From assembly GCF_028858725.1 (NCBI RefSeq), contig NC_084762.1, positions 2,613,374 through 2,677,373 of the forward strand: DNA of 64,000 nucleotides. Reading direction: 5' to 3'. The notes below the pieces were generated by a model. The model was not told the DNA's origin, made no database searches, and worked only from the letters and a program-made list of their open reading frames with translations. This document shows positions 33,616 through 44,700 of the stretch, one piece after another. The position numbers and the translations under genes are program-made. Source of the DNA: Colius striatus. Taxonomy: Eukaryota; Chordata; Aves; Coliiformes; Coliidae. The number at the start of each line of letters is the position of its first letter. Positions within the stretch are counted from its first letter, which is position 1.

Positions 33616-36600
33616 TGACCCCACCTACATACTGCCCTCTTGAGCCATAACTAAACTCAACCTTGGCTTCAACACACAGCTTCAGCAAAGAGCTTAAAAT
33701 TCCCTTCAGCTCCTGGTGGCTTTGGCTTGCCCCTCGACAAGCCTGCTGCGCTGCTTCAGCTGAGCCATCGTGGAGAGTAGAGTGAAACACCAGAGAATAT
33801 GGGTTTGAGGGTTTAAAGCCCTACTGCAACAGAATAAACATTTCTAATTGGGTGTATGTGTATATATACACACGCATATATAATGGCCTCTTTTCAATTA
33901 TTGATTGCCTCAGGGTTTATCTGTTTAAGTATATGCTAAGCCCATTTTTAATACATACAAAATCAGCTAAAGTGCAAACCAGTTCCTTATTGGACAGTCC
34001 TAACTGACATCTTTCATGAGATCTGAAATGCAGAAGACTTGGGGCACACGCAACAGCCGTTTGACACACTCAGCTGTACCGCCAGCACTCAAGAGGAAAA
34101 TGGGTAAAACTTGCCAGGCAAAATGCAAGAGCCTAGACTAGAATTTAACCTGATCGTAATATTCGATTTTCTGTTATACTTCCAATGGGAGAAAAAAAGC
34201 ATTTTAAAGGGAAAAGGAGAGAAACAATATCCTTTGTAATTATCACAAGTGCTTGGAATTACAGTGTGAGTTCTTATTCAAAAGAAAACATGAATAATGT
34301 GACTACTCTGTGTTGAGCTGGAAAAGCGATTATGTCTTGCTGAGTAAACTCCTACCTCAGAATTTCTTTAGAATTCAAAAGCAACTTGATTAATAGGGCA
34401 GACGTTCATAATTTTACATTTACATGACTAGATCTAAAACAACGACTTCCATTAACTGCTTAAAAATTACAGTGCTAAAACAATTGCTTAAAACTTGCAC
34501 ACATTGCTTCATTATAGCCTGTTCTAGTCCAATTATGAGGTTTTAATTTCATCAAGAAAGACAGAAAAGAACGACCAAAAAAAAAAACCAACCCCCCATT
34601 TTAAACAACTCCAAAGCTATCTGGCTTGCAGCTGTTTAACTAAAGGGGTTATTTAAAAGTGATCTGGTTAATATTCTGAGTCATCACAGCTGTCAGACAC
34701 AGAAAGACATCCAACCCCATGAGCACATTCAAAGCTACACCTTCATTGTCAAGTTCCCTGGCACGACAATGCCTTCAGACTCTGAATGCTCAAGCCACAA
34801 TACAGGCCAACTGGCAATTCTCTTTTTTCAGTTGCTAACAGGAACAATACATTCTTATCTCAGTAATATTTTGTTAATTAGCACATGTTTCTTAATCAAA
34901 GGAATGGATAAGACTTTCCTTCCCCCCCCCCCCACCAAGTGTAATAATTTCTGGCTACTTCACTCTTCCAGCATTTGAAATGGCTACTTTTCTAATTATT
35001 CCTTCAATACTCAAACTCAGTCTCCACTGGTTTCTTTACTTCTGTGCCTAAGATTGCTCAGTGATAGGAATGGAAAGAAAAGGTCCACGTGGTTGAAATA
35101 TAGGCTCAGTCCCGTTCCCTTTAAAAAACACGTTCAAGCTTCCATAGATAGCAATTAATTTAAGATCAGAACTTGTGACATCAAGTCTGAATGGTATTGA
35201 GTTCCAACCAACTCATGACTGAGAGCATTTATTGCTGAATACAACAGAGCAAGAGAGAGAAAATAAGAATCTAACTTGCTATTCATGACTCGTGCCTAGA
35301 CTCCAGGACTATAACCATCAGAGCTAACAGAAATAATTTTAAGGGTGATTTTAAAGGCAATAAGAGATGATTTTACTGACAGTAGATGTCATTTGGAATC
35401 AGCTGCTTAACTAATAATGTGATAATCTCTCCACTGTCTCTTTTTTTTAATCCTTTCTTTTGAGACCCTACAAAAAGCCTCCAATGGTTTAGCTTCTAGC
35501 AGGGAAATAAAAGACGATGACTTGCGACTGATTTGTAACCTACGATACAGTTTACCTTCACAATGTTATTTCAAAGGCAACCCACAATTCTCCAGTGAGA
35601 AACCACACCTACCTTCTCATCTCTGAGCAGCAGACATTCTCTGAGGGCTACATTTTAAACCAATTATAAACAAAATGCACACAAACAACAAAACAGGTCA
35701 GCGATGTAACCTCAGTAATCATACTTGTGCATGGATCCATACACTCCAGAAATCAAATGCTACAATCATGCCTGGGAACATCACAGGTACTCACATTTCC
35801 ACTGAACCTACTGGGCTTACTGGCCTGTAAAGCTGTTCACACACATGATTATTTCTATCTCAACTCTCAACAATTTGTACCTGCAAATTACTTTGAGGCT
35901 CAGCTTCAGTCTCCAAGATTTACCAGTGTTCAGTGCAACTAGAATGTAAGACTGATCATCCACAGCGCGACATTAAGTGATAAAGAGAGGTTTCAAACTC
36001 ATTTCAAAACCAAATTGTATCCATTTCAGGAATGAAGCTAAATTCAATTAAACATGACTTGGAAAACAATAGGTTTTCTCTCAGCATTGCAACAACACCT
36101 ATCATCATTGGGAGACAGAGGGTATATTTAGATATATTGCCTCATAGTTGAACACTTAAGGAAGGTACATTTTCTCATAGTGATTGTTAATTTCCTTTCA
36201 TGTATTCAACTATGAGAAGGAAATAATAGATGAGTAATAGCAAGGGAGCACAAATAAGATAGAATACCGTACTAAAGGAAAATAGAGTCCTCCTTTCACC
36301 TATAACTGTACTGTGCATAGAGGGAAAACTCAAACTCTGCTTCCTGTTCTGTCTCTAATTCTCTTCCATATCACCTGCTTTATGCTCTTTTAATTCTCCA
36401 AGAAGCATCAGAATCTCATGTTAATGTTCTGGTTTTTGGAAAAGAGTAATTAGTCATGGCATACTGCCCAGTAATTCATGCATCTGAAATACAATTGCAA
36501 GATACAATCACTTTGCTTCCTTTCCTTAGGAAGGAATTACCAAGTTCTTTCCCTGAGTAGTAACATTTTCTATCAGTATTGGCCAACCTACACAACTTTA

Positions 36601-38170
36601 TTTTTCAGCCTCGGTACACAGTAACAAACTAAGTGAAAGGAGGTTAGAGAAAGATTTTCAGCATCAGAGAAACGCTTGGTCTTTATCTCAAGAAGTACTC
36701 ATGTATAGATGTTCCTTTTCCTATTTACGCTAAGCCCCACTAAAAATCCTAAGCACATGTCTTGCACAGAGCCCTTTGCTGAGAAATTCCATCTTTCACA
36801 GCCAGTTAAAACATGATGGCATAGAAACTAGGCAAAATTTGTTAAAAACATCTTTACAACAGACACTTCTTTACATTTTACCCAGCCTGCTGCCAGAAAG
36901 TGCTTCACCAAGCATAAAAATGAATACTACTTACCAACAATATTTAATAGTAGTCCCTCAAAAATTCACTTTTCCTGTCAAACATCACTGCACTAATTAT
37001 GGGAACACTTTTCCCTCTTTAATAAATGATAGGGTTCATTACTTCAAAGAGTTCAGATCACACTCTAATTCACGAGCTGTGGTGCAAGTCATCAAAAAAT
37101 GCTAAGAGCACACACTGCAGCATACCAAAGAAGCTGTAAAACTCAGGTCATTGGTACTATGTACCACATCTTGCAAAGGAGCTTGCAGAATACAAAATAC
37201 ACAACAAGCACGTGCCCTCAACGAGCAGGAACTAATTTGTATACTAAATGACTGGCTCTGAAAATATTCGTATTTACTGAAGGATTTCTTACCTCCAGCT
37301 TTCAGTATAAGTTAATCATGAATGTTACAGGGGTTTTACAGCATTATCATAACTACTAAAGCCACAGTCATCAATCAAGCCACTGTTATTGCACATCAAT
37401 ATAGAACCTAGTCCCTTCCCAGCGATACCCTGCTCTGTTTACTTCTGATTCCTACTTGTTTGAAGAAGTATGCAAAGTGTGATATATAGCACAGCAATAA
37501 CAGGAAAACCAACAAGCTGGGGTACAAATCATTGCTGAAATACATACAGATATTATTGTGCTTACCTTTGATGACTCCATGTTTGAAAGCACTATGCACA
37601 GTTTGCAGCATTAGACCAATAATCATAAGTGATAAAAAGATCTCCCTTTACCAAGAGGATTAATATAACAACTCATTCTTCGCCTAGCCTGTGCTAGGGC
37701 TTGTGCCCACTCTTAGGCAGGGCTTAGCATTAGGCTCTGATGAGCTTAATTAGGTTCACATATATCCACCTCTCCAGCCTGTGCTGACATTTAAACCACA
37801 GCATACAAGTGTAGCCAGGAACAGGCTGATGCATTCCTCAGTTTTTAGCTTGAAGAAACATCTCTTACAGCCTGGCAAAGGCAAGTTACAGAGCTACAGA
37901 AAGCAGCAACAGGAATACAGTCCAAGCAATCCCTGTCTCCTAAAGAGTAACAAGTTGAAGACTGAAAAATATTCCACAGTACCACACACCACCTTAATTT
38001 TTGTATGGTTGGGCCTGGTTCTCAAAGTAGGGCACATACCTACCACAAAAGCATCCTTTTTACCTCCAAAAGCTTGCTCTCCTGTGGCTCTCGGCTAGCG
38101 ACAAGGCATGAGAAGCACATCCTGTGCCCACCTCTTAGCCCTGCAACCCTTCCACCCACAACACAAAGCT
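33616..38170. other. Intergenic sequence, no gene recognised
   Basis: AT-rich non-coding DNA with no gene and no recognised repeat family. It contains a TA/CA-rich stretch at 33,855-33,882, a C12 run at 34,922-34,933, an inverted repeat at 36,141-36,216 described separately and a small CCTAGC/GCTAGG hairpin near 37,683-37,698. All open frames are below 110 codons. Confidence 0.65.
36141..36216. repeat. Imperfect long hairpin (12-bp perfect outer arms)
   Basis: CTCATAGTTGAA at 36,141-36,152 is exactly complementary to TTCAACTATGAG at 36,205-36,216. Inward pairing continues with bulges: CACTTAAGGAA against TTCCTTTCATGTA, giving a stem of about 25-28 bp around a loop of roughly 26-28 nt. The loop holds another copy of CTCATAG (36,174-36,180). 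Size and shape resemble a microRNA precursor or the remains of a MITE; the sequence alone does not decide. Confidence 0.75.
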
Positions 38171-38181
38171 CAGAAAAGTGG

Positions 38182-38625
38182 CCAAGAGGAGCCCTGACAA
38201 GGCTGTGCTCAATGCTACAGAGGATGAGAAGCAAGCCCTTAGAGTGACCTACCCTGGCAGTGGAGAAAGCTTCCTCTCCCTGGATGTGAGCATGAGAGGC
38301 GCTTGCTAAACTGGTCCAAAGGAGCTCTAGCTCAGTGCTGCAGAGGAAGGAAAAAAAAACCCAGGGACACTTGCTAGTTCATCTTGGGGAAAAAAGCCTT
38401 CCTCCCCTCAGCTGGAGGGCACAAGAGGCTACCTTGGTGGTACATGACAGCAGGCAGTAGCCCAGCCCAAATGAACCAAAGGAGCCCTGACACTTAAGCA
38501 GTCATGCTCAATGCTGCAGAGGAAGGCAAAAAACCCCTGGGGACCTGTGCCAATCTGCCCCAGGGGAAAATTCCTTCCTGACCCCAGCGCTGGCGATCGG
38601 CTACTCCCTGAGCATGTGAGCAGAC
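38182..38625. repeat. Three-copy diverged repeat with a GGAGCCCTGAC ... GCTGCAGAGGAAGGC core
   Basis: Three copies start at 38,182, 38,315 and 38,476, each with CCAA(A)GGAG(C)CCTGAC-like sequence followed by AATGCTGCAGAGGAAGG-like sequence. The third is the fullest: AAAAAACCCCTGGGGACC, then CCAATCTGCCCCAGGGG, AAAATTCCTTCCTGACCCC and CCTGAGCATGTGAGCAGACC. I recognise this core as recurring in bird and reptile genomes but cannot name its family. The unequal spacing (133 and 161 bp) and divergence suggest an old local duplication. Related GC-rich sequence may go on to about 38,830. Confidence 0.65.
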
Positions 38626-38946
38626 CTGCCTCCTGGTCCCACGGGCTGCTCATGCCTCCCACGAGATGCACAAGCCCTCTTCTCCCTCAACCTGGAGCTA
38701 TCTCTGGGGCTTCCTAGAGTGGCCAAATGCCCCAGGCCTGATTGATCTTGGGGGCAAGAACCCATCCCATGCCTGGCAGTGGGTGCTCCAAAGCATCAGG
38801 ACCCCTATTGCTTACAGCTCCTGCTCCTCACTCCACAGGGGATGAGGATGGTGAGGTCTGCAATGCCCCTCAAGAAGGCAGTCCTGTGTTCTGGCTCCTG
38901 CTCTGCAGCTGAAGAAGATTTCTTGTCCCTCAGATGAGCTTTGGAG

Positions 38947-38966
38947 GTGGCGTGGCGTGGCGTGGC
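38947..38966. repeat. (GTGGC)4 pentanucleotide repeat
   Basis: Four exact GTGGC units lie 11 bp before the trinucleotide array. Confidence 0.9.
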
Positions 38967-38976
38967 CTAGCCAGGA

Positions 38977-38977
<1 letters not shown>

Positions 38978-39028
<51 letters not shown>

Positions 39029-39055
39029 ATGCTGCTGCTGCTGCTGCTGCTGCTG
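38978..39055. repeat. Compound microsatellite (CTG)11(ATG)7(CTG)8
   Basis: A perfect, uninterrupted symmetric trinucleotide array: 33 bp of CTG, 21 bp of ATG and 24 bp of CTG, ending in CAG. There is no evidence that it is coding; no surrounding frame has recognisable protein. Perfect repeats of this length are likely to vary in length between individuals. Confidence 0.98.
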
Positions 39056-39190
39056 CAGAGAACCTCCAGCCGCTGGCTTGCCTTCCTCCCTCAACTCTAT
39101 CAAGAGCTTCCTCTCAGGTAGCCACCCAGGCCAGATCTGGCAGCAGGACCTGGGAGGACCCCCTTTTATACTCTCCTGGGTGCTGTGATG

Positions 39191-39325
39191 TCATCATTCT
39201 CAGCTGATATCACTGCTGTTAGGGAACACATTAGTTGCCAGGTGTTGGCAATGTGATGTCCATCCTCAGGTAACATCACCGTTGTTAGGGAACACATTTG
39301 TTGCCAGGTACCAGCAGTGTTCTGT
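39191..39325. repeat. Tandem duplication of about 67 bp
   Basis: Two adjacent copies share GTTAGGGAACACATT(A/T)GTTGCCAGGT at about 39,217 and 39,285, with matching left parts (CTCAGCTGATATCACTGC versus CTCAGGTAACATCACCG). They adjoin the LINE relic on its right and give a repeated peptide in the antisense frame, which makes that frame look longer than the LINE similarity supports. Confidence 0.8.
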
Positions 39326-39665
39326 TCCACAAGAGTGGAATAGAGGAGGAGAATCATCTCCCTCAACATGCTGGCCACACTTTTTTTTGTGCAGCCCAGG
39401 ATATAGTGTTTGTGCAGAGTGGGACTGTCTTTCTGGGCTGTGCCTACACACTGCCAGTTCATGTCCAATTTTTCAACCATCAGTATCTCCAAGTCCTTCT
39501 CCACAGAGTTGTTCTCAATCCACTCATCCCTCAGTCTGGATTGATGCTGGGGATTACCCTGACCCAGGTGCAGGACCTTGCACTTGGTTCTGTGGAACCT
39601 CAGGATGTTTGATGTTTTGACGTCAAGCCTGTAAAAGTCCCTGTGGATACCATCCCTTCCCTTTA
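39313..39665 (-). mobile_element. LINE (CR1-like) reverse transcriptase C-terminal relic, antisense
   Basis: Translated on the - strand, the piece reads like the part after the catalytic core of a CR1-type non-LTR reverse transcriptase: an LKGRDGIHRD segment, then TKCKVLHLGQGNPQH, DEWIENN, EKDLEILMVEKLDM, and ILGCTKKSVAS with REMILLLYSTLVE. The order matches that region in avian LINE copies. No catalytic ADD motif is included, and both ends are truncated, so it is inactive. It differs from the + strand CR1 at 40.5 kb in sequence and direction. Confidence 0.85.
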
Positions 39666-40464
39666 GCAAATCAAAACATTAAAAATGGTTTGTTGCCTTT
39701 CACAGATGAAAGATGGTTTTGATCGAGTTCTAACCTTAAAAGCAATCAGCAGGATTTCTTTTACATATACTTAATTGTAGACAGTGGAAACTGTATTTAA
39801 ACTCAGTCACCAACATAATAACATACATAGTGGAAAGAGACAACAGTGATAAGGTTGTTTTGAGAGCAGGAACATATTCTGTTAATCCATATACATAAAC
39901 AATAACCTGAGACTTTTGAAGTTGTTTATAAAATACAAGGTATATCACATTTCGGTTGTACGTGTTGAAGGCATAAGGAAAATGTAATACATATGAACAT
40001 CTTTCCTCGAGCTAGATACAAGCCTGTAGATATTCCCAAAAAGGTCATAAGAGTTTGGAGCATCTTAGGAAATGCTTCTTTACATTTCCAGTCTCCTTTC
40101 TCTTAAAAAAACCCAGCCTCACAACCAGGTTTTACATACAATGAACGTGTAGTAGGACAGCTGACAGCAAAGAAAAATCTCTGTGATTCAGTTTCCATCT
40201 TTCCCTCCCCACAAATACACAGACCTTCTAAATCAAACTGGTCAAATGATGCTTCAGGTTTTCTTATTTATTGACTGAGATGAATTCTGGATTCACAAGT
40301 TTCAGAAAGAAAATTGAAGTTTTCAGTGAACCTGCCACTTTAGTAGGTAAGAAACGTGTCATTTCAGCACACTCTCATGAGATAATATTCTATGAGCAGG
40401 GATCTCCAACAAACCCACCATTTTAACAACAATTCATAGGTAAACATTCATTAATAACAACAAT
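39666..40464. other. Intergenic spacer between two LINE copies
   Basis: AT-rich sequence with nothing recognised apart from an A7C3 tract at 40,105-40,114. Confidence 0.65.
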
Positions 40465-41487
40465 GGGTGGATGGCTGAGTCCAAAGAGTGGTGGTGAACA
40501 GAGTTAAATGCAGTCGTTGGCCAGTTGCCAGTGGTGTTCCCCAGGGCTTGGTGTTGGAGCCTGTTCTATTTCATATCTTCATCAATGGTCTGGGCGAGGG
40601 ATGGAGTGCAACCTCAGTCAGTTTGCAGATGACACCAAGCTGGGCAGGAGTGTTGGTTCGTGTGAGAGCAGAAGGGCTCTTCAGAGGGCCCTGGCCATCC
40701 TCCCCTGGAGCGATGCGCTGAGGGCAATAAGATGAGGGTCAACATGACTCAGAGATGGGTCTTGCCCTTGGGCCACAGCAACCCCAGACAGTGACACAGG
40801 CTGGGGCAGAGGGGCTGGAAAGCTGCCCAGAGGGAAAGGACCTGGTGGTGTAGGTCGATAGTGGTGAACGTGAGCCAGCAGTGTGCCCAGGTGGCCAAGA
40901 AAGCCAAGGGTGTCATGGCTGGTATCAGGAAGAGTGTTGCCAGCAGGTCCAGGGCAGGGATTGTCCCCATGTGCTGCAGCTCAAGGGCTGTGTTCAGTGT
41001 TGGACTCCTCACCCACTGCCAGAGGGACACTGAGAGGCTGGAGAGTGGCCAGAACAGGGCAGCAGAGCTGGGGAAAGGGCTGGAGCACAAGGATGCTGGG
41101 GAGGAGCTCAGAGAATGTGGGTGTTCAGCCTGGAGGAGGAGGCTGAGGGCTGACAGGAGCACTCTCTGACACTCCCTGACAGGAGGTTGTGGCCGGAGGG
41201 TGTCAGTCTCTGCTCCCAAGTAACAAGTGATACAATAAAAGGAAATGGCTTCAAGTTGCTTCAGGAGGAGTTTAAACTGGAGATGAAGAACAATTCCTTC
41301 CACAAAAGTGTTGTCCAACCCTGTCCCAGGCTGCCCAGGGCCATGGTGGAGTGCCCATCCCTGGAAGGATCCCATAAGCCACGGAGCTATGTGACACGGT
41401 TTAGTGGTGACTGTGGCAGCGCTGAGGGAATGGTTGGACTTGATCTTAAAGGTCTTTTCCAACCTAAAGGCTTCCATGATTCTGTGA
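40465..41487 (+). mobile_element. CR1 LINE, 5'-truncated, about 1.0 kb with ORF2 end and 3' terminus
   Basis: This sense copy begins GGGTGGATGGCTGAG and ends AGGCTTCCATGATTCTGTGA, the usual CR1 octamer-type terminus. It encodes the reverse-transcriptase part [20 protein letters not shown] in one frame and FADDTKLG, the catalytic ADD motif, in another, so a frameshift lies between about 40,590 and 40,625. Later landmarks are GAAAGCTGCCCAGAGGGAAA, CAGCAGTGTGCCCAGGTGGC, CTTCAAGTTGCTTCAGGAGG and GTTGGACTTGATCTTAAAGG. The copy is 5'-truncated and disrupted, hence inactive. An antisense frame of 339 codons at 40,749-41,768 is a shadow of this element. Confidence 0.95.
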
Positions 41488-41577
41488 AACACCCAGTTTG
41501 CAGGGGGCTGGCGATTAACCCAGGCAGCAGCAGGCAGAGGCTGCGGTGGGCTGAGGCAGCCCCGATGCCTGCTGAGG

Positions 41578-41590
41578 GTTGCTAAGCAAC
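41578..41590. promoter_or_regulatory. GTTGCTAAGCAAC palindrome, RFX X-box-like
   Basis: Two 6-bp arms (GTTGCT and AGCAAC) are exact reverse complements around one A. This resembles the inverted half-site arrangement bound by RFX factors. It lies in a GC-richer patch (41,500-41,640) just beyond the CR1 end. The motif is plain to see; any function is inference, and no gene starts nearby. Confidence 0.4.
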
Positions 41591-41652
41591 TCGAGCCTAC
41601 TGCTGCCCCCAGGGCTTCAGCGCAGGCTGAGGGGCTTGGAGAAGCTGGAGGG

Positions 41653-41718
41653 GGATATTTCATCAGGCTATAGAGAAAGGGGAAAGGATATTTCATCAGG
41701 CTACGGAGAACTGGGCAC
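41653..41718. repeat. 33-bp tandem duplication
   Basis: GGATATTTCATCAGGCTA followed by TAGAGA at 41,653 recurs at 41,686 (as CGGAGA after the shared 18 bp), an offset of 33 bp. The duplication is recent enough to show only one or two changes in the shared 24 bp. Confidence 0.85.
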
Positions 41719-44700
41719 GCATAGACATTATTGTAAATAAGCAGGGGGATGGGGACAGGAGCAACCACAGCGCGGCTCGGCTTCCTAATTCACAACATCC
41801 AGCGGGTAGCAGCTTTCTTGTGGGTTTTGGTGTGGGTTTTTTTAATGTAACTGACAAAATCTGGCAACAATGCACAGTGTAAAAAGTGACATTTTGACTC
41901 TAAGGGAGGAATTATTTGCAATTTGTTTTGAACAGAAGCTTAGTTCATGTCAGATGTGAACCTCCAGACAATCATTAGTTTAAACTGCCTGCTATGTGTT
42001 TAAAAATTTCAGTCAATTTAGAACTGATCTGAATTGCAAATGGGATGGTAATAAGCCATTAGGGAATAACATATCTCTCTTTTGCACTTGCAACCCTCTG
42101 CTTTAAGGGGCCGCAACTGCACTGAAATATGAAAATACCATTTTAGTCATGCGCGTTGACACCAAACATGGACATGTAGGAGGTCCAGACTCCAAAGTAG
42201 CACTCAGGAGGAGGATGAGGAGACCGACAGCCACCACAGGAGCAAAGAAAGGGGTGTAAGTTCTGCTTTGGACAAGAGGCAGCAGTCAGTTTTCCACGGA
42301 ACAAATAGTATGACATGCTGATGGCACAGTAAAACGCAGGCCTGGAATCTGGCTAGCAGTAGGGTATTTTGATTTCTGAGGGTCTGAGGCATTTCTCATG
42401 CTCTGTGAAACCATTTTTGTGAACAACTGAGGGCTTTGCATCACCTAAGTTACCTGCATTTCCTCAAAATTAGCTAACAACCTTCTTTGATCAAATGAGT
42501 GAAAAGATACTTTCATGAGGACTCTGTAGTATACAGATCCATTAATTAATCAAGACAACATCTGCACAACTAAACCCAACAATACCATTTAGATGGCAGC
42601 ATTAAGCATTGCATGTCCTATCCTAAATCTCTTTTCTCACTACAAACCATTATAAATTACCTACTGATGTTTTACAGGTGTGTCAAAGGAGGAAAGACTT
42701 TCTTCTACCTATTCTATAGCTACTCATGGGTAGCTATTACTGTACTTTTATGCTGCCTCACAAAATGATATACACCTTATAAAACCCATCTATTTCACGG
42801 TTTCTGCAGCTGAGGCTGACTTGATGTCTCACCATCCCCACTGATAAGCAACCTACTGTCTTCATTCAAGCAGATTCCCATGCAGCTGTGGCGAAGGGAG
42901 AAATGCAGACTTCTGATCTGCATCTGTAGAAGTTGAAGTTGGTACCTTAGCACCAAGCAATGCAGTAGATGTTCCCACACCACTGGATACTCCTGCAACC
43001 CTAGAGCTGACTCTGGGACTCTCTCCCCCAGAAGCTGTATGTCTAGATACAGTTCCTGGAGATTCGTTTTCTAGACAGCCTCTGTTGAGGGGAAGCTAGC
43101 CCAAAGACATCTGCAGCAGACCACAGAGACTCTGAAGGATCTCACCTCATGGGAGGTCCAGCTGACCCAGATGCTGCTGTGTTGGCAGACACAGTGGACT
43201 GAATTTCTGCACAACACGCCTTCGTTCTTAGGAGAGCATTAAAGTGGATATTCCATTAATTCCTTCATGGCACATGCACTCAGTCGCCTCTGCTTTTCAG
43301 AGATAACACCTTAGAATTGCTGACTGCAGGTGAATTTGGATATTACACCCCATCTCAGCTTTCCTAGAAGGTTCATGTCAGCTTCTGTCCAGCAGGCAAT
43401 ACACTGGGAAGGGGATTGCTTGCACAGTACATTTATTGAACTGCCATGCAGCGGAAAGGAAACGGGCAAGGTCAAAGTTAGACTGCTGAGCCAGAGGCTT
43501 TGCATAAGAAGCAGGGGAGCTAAGCAAGGAAAATGCAACTCGGGTAAAACCATGGGAGCAGATGAGTAGTACAAGAGCTTCATTAACCAGCTTCCCACCC
43601 AGGAGTGAAAAAAGGCTTCTCATTCTGAACTCCTCTGCCTCAAACTGTGCCTGCTAGCACACTCTAAACCAACCTTAACATGGGCTTATTCTATTGATAG
43701 AGTCTTCTGAACCTTGGTGTAAATATACATTATAATATACTCAGAAATGACTTATTCCACCTTGACATTTCAAAGAAATATTGTTGCATGAACATTAAAA
43801 ACAAAGGGACAGAACATTTTCAAAACCTCGTGTAAAAAGGCTGCAGCAAAATGAATACGCTTCAGACAGGGAAAAGCTGAGTTATTGTTTTGGATTACTT
43901 CTTCAAGGACAAGTACACCTAAAACTCCTTGAGCATGCAAAATTTTCAGGCAATTCTGCACCAGCTGAGGTAAAAAATTCTGAACTCTTTATTTCCTGAG
44001 AACACAGCAGATTATTCATCTCCCTCAAAGCAACATGAAATAAATTAATCCTTTCCAATTATCCTAGCAAGGTATATTTAGGGTAACAATTCCCTACTTT
44101 CATACAGACATGTGTGGAGCTTCCACTCATTTTAGTGAGATAAAAGATGTTTCCAATTTGGATCTTTGAAAAGGTCTGACATTCGGTATTTATTATTACA
44201 GCGAAGATTAAGAACAGCCCTACTGAACTCTAATATTTAAAGGCTTATTCCTTTCAGAAGTGATATTATGGCACAGGACAATTAAAACACTCCCAGAAGT
44301 ATATCTTTCAAGCAAAAAAAAAAAAAATTCCTGTGATAAATACAGAATTAAAGATGGCATTATATGTTAATTCAGATGGAAATGAAGCAGTTAAATACTT
44401 CCAAATCTAAACTCCAGCTACTTACAATTTCCCCAGCAATTTCTAAGTAAGACAAAGAAAAAGAACCTTCAAGCTTTCCTGTCACCACACTGGATTTAAA
44501 CAAGACAGTGCACAGAATAAGATACTCAGAGTCCAGCGAAATATTTTAAGGGAAAAAAAAATAGAGAAGTCCTCTGCTCTCTCCTCCTTTTTTAGTGACT
44601 TCAGGCAGTTCTGTATTTTTATCCTTAGATGGGGCATTCAATATTCATTCCATCAATTCCTCTGGCTAAGTGTGTGATGCCAAAGTGTGTGTTATAAATG

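Noticed and set aside
30597-33790. Antisense open frames of 998, 784 and 668 codons as one or more genes
   Set aside because: They lie on a tandem repeat whose antisense strand has no stop in any frame; the three frames encode the same rotating peptides, and there is no domain, signal or promoter to support a gene.
39166-39669. 167-codon antisense frame as a gene
   Set aside because: Most of it is a truncated LINE reverse-transcriptase relic, extended by a local tandem duplication.
40749-41768. 339-codon antisense frame
   Set aside because: It runs across the reverse strand of a CR1 element and its GC-rich flank, with no domain.
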